Source of the DNA: Gammaproteobacteria bacterium
Lineage (GTDB): Bacteria > Pseudomonadota > Gammaproteobacteria > Enterobacterales > Alteromonadaceae
Assembly (NCBI GenBank): GCA_018222405.1
Contig: JAAFAI010000011.1
Span: forward strand, 62,001 to 126,000
Length of the DNA: 64,000 bases
Direction of reading: 5' to 3'
Shown here: positions 48,051 to 55,718 of the stretch, piece by piece
Position numbering within the stretch: position 1 is the stretch's first letter
How the letters are laid out: every line of letters starts with the position of its first letter
Notes under the pieces: generated by a model
The model's database searches: none
Told to the model about the DNA's origin: nothing
The model's input: only the letters and a program-made list of their open reading frames with translations
Position numbers and translations under genes: made by a program

Positions 48051-49766
48051 ATGAATCGTATAAATAAACTTTTAACAAGCAGTCTTTTTGCGCTGTCGGT
48101 CGCATCGTGCGGTGGTAGTGGTGAATTAGACAGCGAACCTCAGGCTGTTTTAACTGAAGAGCAGGTGGCGACAACAGAAAATATTGATGCTCTGGTAATC
48201 GCAACCTATTCATACCTGGGTAATGATCACTATACCGCGCCTAATTTCCTTTGGCCTACGGGTAACTTGCGTGCCGGCGACGCGCATAAAGGTGGCAATG
48301 GCCCATCGGATATTTTTGCATACCATGCTCTGTCAATGTATGAGCCTCTGGTTCCTGATATGGAGTCATTTCCGCCCGATCTGATAGACCTCAATAACAA
48401 GAAATGGACGCGTAACTATACCGGCATCTCGCGAGCCAATGCCGCGTTACAGGTAATTGCCGACACGCCCACAGGAGATCTGGCTGATGCTGATGCAAAA
48501 GCGGCAGAATTACGCTTTCTCCGAGCTGTTTATTATTTTGACCTGAAAATACATCATAAATATATCCCGTGGATAGATGAAACTATGACGCAGGAAGAAG
48601 TATTAGCGACTACTAATCGCGACCTGAGTGATCAGCAACTCTGGGACAAGATTGCTGCAGACTTCCGGTTTGCCATGAACAACTTGCCGGATGTTCAGCA
48701 GGATATCGGGCGAGCTTCAGCGCTTTCAGCCAAGGCTTATTTAGCTAAAACACTACTCTATCAGGCCTACGAGCAAGATGAATTGCATAATGTGGTCAGT
48801 ATTAATCAGCAGAAGTTAGAGGAAGTCGTTACCCTGGTAGATGAAATTGAAGCCAGTGGCCAGTATGGGTTATACGATGACTATGCAGAAAATTTTTTGA
48901 TTGAATTTGAAAATGGTCGGGAATCTGTATTTGCAATCCAGCGTTCTCTCAACGACGGTAGCCCAGATGGCAGAGGTGCATGGTCAAGTGCCCTTAATGC
49001 GCCGATGTCTGGTGGCTTTGGTTGTTGCGGATTTCATGTGCCGACTGAGAATTTTGTCAATGCTTTTAAGACAGATAATGCTGGTTTGCCTCGTTTTGGA
49101 ACATTTAACGATAGTGTTTACGAAGTAGACAGAGACTATGTCGATCCGCGGCTCGATCACACGGTGGCTATGGAAGGGAAGCCTTTTAAATACGATCCGG
49201 AGCTTGTTCACGGCGGAGATAGCTGGGCAAGGGCACCAGGTATCTACGGTAACTACACAGGCATGAAGGATCTGGAGCATCCAGACTGTGATTGCCGTGG
49301 TGAAAATGGCCCATTCCCCATATTTTCGCTGAATACAGTATTGATTCGATATGCAGATGTGTTGTTATGGAAGGCTGAAGCGCTTATTGAACTCGATCGT
49401 TGGGAAGAAGCTACCCCGATTATTAATCGGCTACGGGAGCGAGCGGCCGCCAGTACTGAAAGGCTCAACAACGTTAGTCTCTATCGCATCGGTACCTATA
49501 ATACTTTCACTAGTAAAGAACAAGCGCAACAGGCGCTGCGCTGGGAGCGCCGTGTCGAACTTGGCCTGGAAGGACATCGCTTCTTTGATCTGGTTCGCTG
49601 GGGAGTGGCGAAGGAAACTATTGATGAATACCTGACGACAGAGCGCGGCAGAAAGCCTTACCTGGAAGATGCCGCGTTTACTAAAAATAAACATGAATAT
49701 CTGCCAATCCCAAATCAGCAGATTAATTTAAGTGGCGGTATTTATGTACAAAACCCGGGCTATTAG
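48051..49766 (+). CDS. SusD/RagB-like surface glycan-binding lipoprotein
   Basis: Lipoprotein that forms the lid of the SusC channel and captures oligosaccharide. The 571 residues have a lipoprotein signal with Cys at about residue 20 (ALSVASCGGSGELDSE). SusD hallmarks: an N-terminal helical TPR-like scaffold with GISRANAALQVI, AKAAELRFLRAVYYFDLKIHHKYIPWI, ASALSAKAYLAKTLLYQAY, and the C-terminal LIRYADVLLWKAEALIELDRWEEATPIINRLRERA then ALRWERRVELGLEGHRFFDLVRWG and HEYLPIPNQQINLSGG. These are characteristic of Bacteroidetes RagB/SusD proteins. In a gammaproteobacterium the pair is unusual and suggests transfer. It lies between susC and an MFS gene in one operon. Confidence 0.93.
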   Translation: MNRINKLLTSSLFALSVASCGGSGELDSEPQAVLTEEQVATTENIDALVIATYSYLGNDHYTAPNFLWPTGNLRAGDAHKGGNGPSDIFAYHALSMYEPLVPDMESFPPDLIDLNNKKWTRNYTGISRANAALQVIADTPTGDLADADAKAAELRFLRAVYYFDLKIHHKYIPWIDETMTQEEVLATTNRDLSDQQLWDKIAADFRFAMNNLPDVQQDIGRASALSAKAYLAKTLLYQAYEQDELHNVVSINQQKLEEVVTLVDEIEASGQYGLYDDYAENFLIEFENGRESVFAIQRSLNDGSPDGRGAWSSALNAPMSGGFGCCGFHVPTENFVNAFKTDNAGLPRFGTFNDSVYEVDRDYVDPRLDHTVAMEGKPFKYDPELVHGGDSWARAPGIYGNYTGMKDLEHPDCDCRGENGPFPIFSLNTVLIRYADVLLWKAEALIELDRWEEATPIINRLRERAAASTERLNNVSLYRIGTYNTFTSKEQAQQALRWERRVELGLEGHRFFDLVRWGVAKETIDEYLTTERGRKPYLEDAAFTKNKHEYLPIPNQQINLSGGIYVQNPGY

Positions 49767-49807
49767 GCCCGGTGTTTATCCAATGTTTATAAGGTACGAA
49801 CTACAAC

Positions 49808-51118
49808 ATGAATAGAATAGTTTATTGGTCTTTCACCGTTGCCATTGCCGGATTTCTGTTTGGCTTTGATACAGCGGTGATATCCGGAGCCGATCAGTCG
49901 ATACAGTCTTTATGGCAAACGACACCACTTTTTCACGGCTTATTTGTGATGTCTTCGGCGCTGTGGGGAACGGTTATTGGCGCCTTACTGGGCAACTGGC
50001 CTTGTGACCGTTTAGGGCGGAAAAAAACGTTGGTACTTATAGGCGTACTTTATCTGCTTTCTGCCATCGGGTCAGCCCTGGCGGCAGACCCTTATACGTT
50101 TGCCATTCTTAGGTTTATAGGCGGTCTTGGTGTCGGAGTGTCTTCGATTGCGGTTCCAGCCTATATCTCGGAAATTGCGCCTGCGAAAATCAGAGGCCGA
50201 TTGGTAGCCACCTACCAGTTTCAGATTGTATTCGGGATATTGGTCGCTTTTCTATCCAACTATCTGTTATCCGGCATTATTACCGAGGATTGGCGGGTCA
50301 TGCTGGGGGTGGAAGCATTACCCGCCCTTGTTTACTTCCTGATGGTATTAAAGGCACCGGAGAGCCCCCGGTGGCTGTTACTTCACAAAGACGACGAGAA
50401 AGAAGCGCGACGCGTTTTTCAGATGTTGCAAAGTGATGATATAGAGCAAACGATTCGCGCGGTAAAAAATGATAAAACACAGCACAAAAGTGAGTCGTTG
50501 TTCAAAGCGGAATACCACTTGCCTGCTCTTCTGGCGTTCATGATCGCCGCGTTTAACCAATTATCGGGTATTAATTTTATTATCTATTACGCGCCACGGG
50601 TTTTCGATATGGCCGGAATGGATGGCAGTGCGGCGCTGTTGTCTACTGCCGGTGTGGGCCTGGTTAATTTGGTATTCACTATGGTAGGACTAAGTTTGAT
50701 CGACCGCATTGGCCGCAAGTCATTAATGTATGTGGGCTCGATAGGTTATATCGTTTCTTTAGCTACCGTGACATGGGCTTTTAGTTACCAGATTGGTGGT
50801 GCGTTTGTGGTGGGGGCAGTTTTTGTATTTATTGCTGCACATGCAGTAGGACAGGGGGCTGTTATCTGGGTATTCATCGCTGAGATATTTCCTAACGCGG
50901 TGCGCTCTAAGGGGCAATCTCTGGGCAGTGGCACACATTGGGTCTTTGCGGCTCTGATTACGTTGTTAATGCCACAAGTGCTGTCAAGCTTCTCGGCCGC
51001 CCAAGTGTTTGGTTTTTTCACCTTCGCTATGTTTTTACAACTGCTTTTCGTTCGCTTCATGATGCCAGAAACGAAAGGAAAGACACTTGAAGATGTTTCC
51101 TCAGCGTTATCAAATTAG
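49808..51118 (+). CDS. Sugar-porter (SP) family MFS transporter
   Basis: Inner-membrane sugar:proton symporter of the SP family, 436 residues with 12 predicted membrane segments. SP signatures: GFDTAVISGA in TM1, DRLGRKKTLV, VPAYISEIAPAKIRGRLV, PESPRWLLLHKDDE, QLSGINFIIYYAPRVF, DRIGRKSLM and PETKGKTLEDVS. In a fructan locus the cargo is most likely fructose released by the GH32 enzymes (inference). It is followed by the GH32 gene 13 nt later, and the end of this gene overlaps the extended frame of that gene. Confidence 0.92.
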   Translation: MNRIVYWSFTVAIAGFLFGFDTAVISGADQSIQSLWQTTPLFHGLFVMSSALWGTVIGALLGNWPCDRLGRKKTLVLIGVLYLLSAIGSALAADPYTFAILRFIGGLGVGVSSIAVPAYISEIAPAKIRGRLVATYQFQIVFGILVAFLSNYLLSGIITEDWRVMLGVEALPALVYFLMVLKAPESPRWLLLHKDDEKEARRVFQMLQSDDIEQTIRAVKNDKTQHKSESLFKAEYHLPALLAFMIAAFNQLSGINFIIYYAPRVFDMAGMDGSAALLSTAGVGLVNLVFTMVGLSLIDRIGRKSLMYVGSIGYIVSLATVTWAFSYQIGGAFVVGAVFVFIAAHAVGQGAVIWVFIAEIFPNAVRSKGQSLGSGTHWVFAALITLLMPQVLSSFSAAQVFGFFTFAMFLQLLFVRFMMPETKGKTLEDVSSALSN

Positions 51119-51131
51119 AGTCACGTTTGTT

Positions 51132-53207
51132 ATGAAATCAATTTTAAGTCTTATTATTAGTTCAACTCTGGTTGGATGTTCTATGAATTATACCACGCCA
51201 AAAGTCGAGAACCCGATAGCGCATGTCGAGGCAGACCGCAACGAAATTCATCGCCCTCAGGTGCATTTCTCTCCCAGTCAAAAATGGATGAACGATCCCA
51301 ATGGCATGTTCTATCTCAATGGGGAATATCACTTGTTTTTTCAGCACAATCCTGACGATTCAATTTGGGGACCAATGCATTGGGGACATGCAGTGAGTAA
51401 AGACCTGATGCATTGGGAAGAGCTTCCTATAGCACTTTATCCGGATGAACAAGGTACGATTTTCTCTGGCAGCGCCGTGGTCGACTGGAATAACTCCAGT
51501 GGTCTGGGCAGCAAAGAAAACCCTCCAATCGTGGCACTTTATACTTACCACAATGCGGCGATGGAAAAACAAGGGCGAATTGATTACCAGACCCAGGCTC
51601 TCGCGTATAGTCTCGATAATGGACGAACATGGAAGAAGTATGCGGGCAATCCGGTTATCGAAAACCCCGGTATCAAGGATTTTCGTGATCCCAAAGTCAT
51701 GTGGCATGAGACTACCCAGGAGTGGGTCATGGTGCTGGCACAAAAAGACCACATTGGATTTTACAGCTCCAGCAACCTGAAAGACTGGTCTTTACAAAGT
51801 ACCTTTGGTGAGGAAATAGGGAGTCACGGTGGGGTATGGGAATGTCCTGAGTTGTTACGAATGCCAGTTGAAGGCAGCGATGAATATCGTTATGTGCTAC
51901 TGGTAAGTATCTCCCCGGGAGGCCCAAACGGCGGCTCAGCAACCCAGTACTTTGTTGGAGACTTTGACGGTAAGCACTTTGTGCTTGACCCGGACTGGCA
52001 ACGAGAGCTGACGCCAACGGCGGCAATGTTCCCCGCTGGTACTGTGTTTGAAAATTTCGAAAACGGCGCTGGCAAATGGCAAGCACGAGGCAACGCATTC
52101 AGGGCCGCGCCTACAGCGGGTGGACACTCAAATCAGCCCCCACCCTCCGGATATACCGGTGAATACCTTGCCAACAGCTTCGCTGACGAAGACCGGGCGA
52201 CAGGCTCACTTACTTCTGAAGTATTCACCATCACCGAACCCTTCATTAACTTCAGAGTTGGGGGCGGTCATCATCCAGACCGGGTGGGTCTGCAACTGAT
52301 AATTGATGGCAAGGTAGTAAAATCTGCCACAGGCCTTAATAGGGAAACGCTGCATCACGCCAGTTGGGATGTGAGTAACTGGTTAGGGAGTTCCGCTTAT
52401 CTGAGAATTATTGATAAGGAGTCTGCAAGTTGGGGGCATACTTATATTGATGACATTGTTTTTGCCGGGCAACCCGCTACCAATCGAGTGGAACCCGCGG
52501 TCTGGCTTGATCACGGCACTGATAACTATGCCGGTGTTACCTTTTTTAAACAGCCGGGTAGCAAAGAAAAGCGTCATGTTTTTATGGGTTGGATGAGTAA
52601 CTGGTTGTATGCCAATGAGGTACCTACAGAAAAATGGCGTAGTGCCATGACGTTGCCCAGATCACTGCATCTTGTACGCACTAACAACGGCTTGCGGGTG
52701 CAAAGTCAGTTAGTGAGTGAGGTGGATTCTCTTGTAGAGGTCACTAGGGCGTCTGATCGTCTGTCACCAGGTGAAACTATCAGCCTGTCATCTATAGATA
52801 ACAGTGGCAGAATGTCAGCTCTTCGCTATTCTTTTGCGGTACGGGGGGAATCAACTTCGCCAGTATCTGTACGGTTGGAAAACTCGCAAAATGAATATGT
52901 TGAGATTAACATTGATCCAAAGCAGGCGATTGTCAGTCTGGACCGCAGTGACTCGGGACAAACAGCATTTGATGAACAGTTTGGCGATATTCAGCAGGGT
53001 GAGCTAACCACTGTGAACGATGTCTTTAACGTCACGGTGGTTGTCGACCGTTCGTCATTGGAACTGTTCATTGATGATGGCACTACGGTGATGACATCAC
53101 TGGTGTTTCCTGAGTCGGTTTACGATACGATGCGGGTAGGGCAGCACTCCCAGCCATTGTATCAGGTTTCACTTGAGCGGTTAGGTTCAGTATGGTCATC
53201 TGATTAA
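51132..53207 (+). CDS. GH32 levanase/fructan beta-fructosidase lipoprotein with an inserted accessory domain
   Basis: Fructan-degrading enzyme of 691 residues from ATG 51132 (lipobox LVGC). An in-frame ATG at 51087 would overlap the MFS gene and spoil the signal. The five-bladed beta-propeller has the nucleophile Asp55 in WMNDPNG, the transition-state Asp186 in FRDPKVMW, and the acid/base Glu237 in WECPELL, all canonical. Between about residues 305 and 455 the propeller is interrupted by a beta-rich domain (FENFENGAGKWQARGNAF ... INFRVGGGHHPDRVGLQLIIDGKVV ... ASWDVSNWLG ... YIDDIVFAG), after which GVTFFKQPGSKEKRHVFMGWMSNW resumes the propeller. The C-terminal beta-sandwich ends with VVVDRSSLELFIDDGTTVMTS. 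Substrate could be levan, inulin or sucrose. Confidence 0.93.
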   Translation: MKSILSLIISSTLVGCSMNYTTPKVENPIAHVEADRNEIHRPQVHFSPSQKWMNDPNGMFYLNGEYHLFFQHNPDDSIWGPMHWGHAVSKDLMHWEELPIALYPDEQGTIFSGSAVVDWNNSSGLGSKENPPIVALYTYHNAAMEKQGRIDYQTQALAYSLDNGRTWKKYAGNPVIENPGIKDFRDPKVMWHETTQEWVMVLAQKDHIGFYSSSNLKDWSLQSTFGEEIGSHGGVWECPELLRMPVEGSDEYRYVLLVSISPGGPNGGSATQYFVGDFDGKHFVLDPDWQRELTPTAAMFPAGTVFENFENGAGKWQARGNAFRAAPTAGGHSNQPPPSGYTGEYLANSFADEDRATGSLTSEVFTITEPFINFRVGGGHHPDRVGLQLIIDGKVVKSATGLNRETLHHASWDVSNWLGSSAYLRIIDKESASWGHTYIDDIVFAGQPATNRVEPAVWLDHGTDNYAGVTFFKQPGSKEKRHVFMGWMSNWLYANEVPTEKWRSAMTLPRSLHLVRTNNGLRVQSQLVSEVDSLVEVTRASDRLSPGETISLSSIDNSGRMSALRYSFAVRGESTSPVSVRLENSQNEYVEINIDPKQAIVSLDRSDSGQTAFDEQFGDIQQGELTTVNDVFNVTVVVDRSSLELFIDDGTTVMTSLVFPESVYDTMRVGQHSQPLYQVSLERLGSVWSSD

Positions 53208-53233
53208 GCTAAATAAACGCCTGAGATAATATT

Positions 53234-54469
53234 ATGAAGTGGCAGTTAAACTCGGCATACTGGTCATCTGCAATAACCTTTTTTGCTTTTTTCCTGACGT
53301 GGTCATTCTGTTACTCCCTGTTTCCCCTGTGGTTAAACCAAACTCTGGGTCTTACCGGGAAAGAGACAGGATTGGTCTTTGCCACCAACGCTTTGGCTGC
53401 CCTTATAATAATGCCCGCTTATGGCGTGCTGCAGGATCGTCTCGGGACCGGCAAACAATTGCTATTTGTACTGGGTGTGCTGATGGCAGCAGTAGGGCCT
53501 TTCTTTATATATGTATACCAACCGTTGTTGGAATCGTATTTTCTGGTGGGGGCCTTGGTGGGAGCGGTTTACAGCGCTTCAACTTTTGGCGCTGCAGTAG
53601 GGACTCTCGAGGCCTTTATTGAGCGGCTGGGCCGGCATCACGAAGTTGAATTCGGCAAAGTCAGGCTATGGGGATCGTTGGGGTGGGCGACCGCGACATT
53701 TGTTGCTGGTGGTTTATTTAACCTCAATCCGGATCTCAATTTTATGCTGGCAAGTCTTACCGGTATAGCTTTTATATTGTGCTTATTCTGGTTACCTGAT
53801 TCAACGGTGAGGAGTGCATCTGCAACTTACAACAAAGTGCGTTTATCAGAAGTTTTTGCTCTGTTTTTACAGGCTAAACTTTGGCGTTTAAGCGCTTATG
53901 TTATGGGCGTATCTTGCCTCTATCAGATTTACGACCAGCAGTTCCCAATTTATTTCTCTTCTTTGTTTCCCACAGTCGCAGATGGGAACCGGTTTTACGG
54001 TTACCTCAACTCTTTACAGGTTTTCATTGAGGCTGCAATGATGTTTATTGCGCCTTACATTGTTAATCGAATTGGTGCCAAACAAGGCCTGCTGTTAAGT
54101 GGAGCCATCATGGCCCTCAGAATGCTAGCCTCTGGGGTAGTTGACGATCCGGTATCAATATCAATGGTCAAACTGCTGCATGCACTGGAATTACCCTTAT
54201 TGTTAGTCGCAATATTCAAGTATATCGTGGTGAATTTTGATAGCCGGCTTTCAGCAACCATTTACCTTATTGGTTTTCATGTTTTTACCCAAATGGTAAC
54301 AACGCTCTTGTCACCTCTGGTGGGCGAATTATATGATGAGCTAGGTTTTGCTAATGCTTATTTGGTATTGGGTGGCGTTGTCACTATTAACCTGCTACTT
54401 TCAGCATGGTGGCTCGAAGGTCGTACAGGAAGACACTCTGCCGAAATGGCTAAAATGACTGGCGGTTGA
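53234..54469 (+). CDS. CscB/LacY-like oligosaccharide:H+ symporter
   Basis: Inner-membrane MFS transporter of the OHS family (LacY, CscB, RafB), 411 residues, 12 membrane segments. The N-terminus resembles sucrose permease CscB in pattern: FFLTWSFCYSLFPLWLNQTLGLTGKETGLVF, YGVLQDRLGTGKQLLF, GPFFIYVYQPLLES and EFGKVRLWGSLGWATATFVAGG. Import of sucrose or short fructo-oligosaccharides is the best inference. It is the last gene of the susC operon. Its final 20 nt overlap the end of the convergent lacI-type gene. Confidence 0.88.
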   Translation: MKWQLNSAYWSSAITFFAFFLTWSFCYSLFPLWLNQTLGLTGKETGLVFATNALAALIIMPAYGVLQDRLGTGKQLLFVLGVLMAAVGPFFIYVYQPLLESYFLVGALVGAVYSASTFGAAVGTLEAFIERLGRHHEVEFGKVRLWGSLGWATATFVAGGLFNLNPDLNFMLASLTGIAFILCLFWLPDSTVRSASATYNKVRLSEVFALFLQAKLWRLSAYVMGVSCLYQIYDQQFPIYFSSLFPTVADGNRFYGYLNSLQVFIEAAMMFIAPYIVNRIGAKQGLLLSGAIMALRMLASGVVDDPVSISMVKLLHALELPLLLVAIFKYIVVNFDSRLSATIYLIGFHVFTQMVTTLLSPLVGELYDELGFANAYLVLGGVVTINLLLSAWWLEGRTGRHSAEMAKMTGG

Positions 54470-55442
54470 CCAGCGAGAAGCGCGCCGTCTCCCTTATCTT
54501 ATCGCTACGTCCGTCAAGTAGATAATTAAACGCCCATTGCCCCATATAATAGTGCGGTAGCGCCATGGTGGTTAAACCCGGCTGCAAAAGCGTTGGAATA
54601 ATGTCCCAGTCATCGAAGCTGGCTATACCAATGTCTTTACCAACTTGTAGACCGAGTGCCTGAGCGACAAAATAGACTTCCACAGCAATTGGGTCCTGAC
54701 CGCACAAAATAGCATCAGGCTTGAAACGAGTGATCAAGTCCGCAGCCCGCTCCCTGGCGACAGAGCGTTCGATCTGGTTCTCGCGAACGATTACAGATTC
54801 GATCACCACATTCTCGGTGCTGAGATTATTTTCCGCAAAGGCTTGTTCAACACCAGCTTTGCGTAGTCGGCCAGCGATGATATTTTCATTCAGGTTTAGA
54901 AATAAAACTCGCTGGTAACCCTTATCCAGCAAAGTTTGTGTTATTTCGCGGGCCGCTTCTTTTTCATCGGGAACAATCGATGGGTACAAACCGGAACTGT
55001 CGTAGCAATTGGCGAGTACTGCCGGTACTTCAGCAAGTTGAGACGGTACCGACACTTCCCGATGATACATTGCCGCATAAATAATGCCTTCTGCCCGATG
55101 TTCAAACAGGTGGTCTACAGCCCCTTCAACACTGTATTTATCAACGTTGACATTCAGCACCATGAGCTCTTTATTATGCCGCCATGCCAGGTCCTGAGCC
55201 CCTCGAATTAAATCGAATGTATAGGGTACTCTAAGCAACTCATCGGCGATAAAGCCAATGATGCCTGACTTTTTCCGCCGGGTCATTTGTGCTGCCCGAT
55301 TAGGCCTGTAGCCCAGTTCGTGAATAGCCTTCAGGACCTTTTCTCTGTTTTTTGGTTTTACCGTTGGGTCGTTATTAACCACCCGAGAGACTGTCTTAAA
55401 CGCTACGCCGGCATGCGCAGCCACATCCTTAATCGTCACCAT
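54450..55442 (-). CDS. LacI-family repressor of the fructan locus
   Basis: LacI/GalR regulator of 330 residues. HTH MVTIKDVAAHAGVAFKTVSRVVNN, hinge GYRPNRAAQMTRRKKSG, effector domain from IIGFIADELLRVPY, with the family segment IGIASFDDWDIIPTLLQPGLTTMALPHYYMG near the C-terminus. It lies tail-to-tail with the permease gene and head-to-head with the second GH32 gene. Two identical CG-centred 20-bp operators flank the operon starts (45002-45021 and 55597-55616), so it probably controls both transcripts; the inducer would be fructose, sucrose or an oligosaccharide (inference). Confidence 0.92.
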   Translation of the reverse strand: MVTIKDVAAHAGVAFKTVSRVVNNDPTVKPKNREKVLKAIHELGYRPNRAAQMTRRKKSGIIGFIADELLRVPYTFDLIRGAQDLAWRHNKELMVLNVNVDKYSVEGAVDHLFEHRAEGIIYAAMYHREVSVPSQLAEVPAVLANCYDSSGLYPSIVPDEKEAAREITQTLLDKGYQRVLFLNLNENIIAGRLRKAGVEQAFAENNLSTENVVIESVIVRENQIERSVARERAADLITRFKPDAILCGQDPIAVEVYFVAQALGLQVGKDIGIASFDDWDIIPTLLQPGLTTMALPHYYMGQWAFNYLLDGRSDKIRETARFSLVNRQSF

Positions 55443-55596
55443 GGTAAATGGCTTCCACTGTTATTGCTTCTTTTAAGAGCTTAAAGCTACACATTTTTAT
55501 TAAGTTTAGCCATATCCCTGCCAAATCTTTTGTTTACTAGTGTCCGCTGCATTGTAAAAAAAATGTTGTGTTTTTGTTCTGGCAACATTATTCTAC

Positions 55597-55616
55597 AAAA
55601 AGACAACGTTGTTTAA
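55597..55616. promoter_or_regulatory. Fructan-regulon operator, copy 2 (between lacI-type gene and second GH32 gene)
   Basis: Same 20 bp as at 45002-45021: AAAAAGACAACGTTGTTTAA, palindromic core ACAACGTTGT at 55603-55612. It is about 155 nt upstream of the repressor start and 103 nt upstream of the GH32 start in a 276-nt divergent region, so it could control either or both genes. Confidence 0.75.
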
Positions 55617-55718
55617 ATTGGTGGTAGCCGCTTAAGGTTATCGACACATTCAGTTTATCGTCATGCCAAACGATTCAGAAAAGCAAACATAGCGCGCCTG
55701 GCGGCTATGGAGGATATT

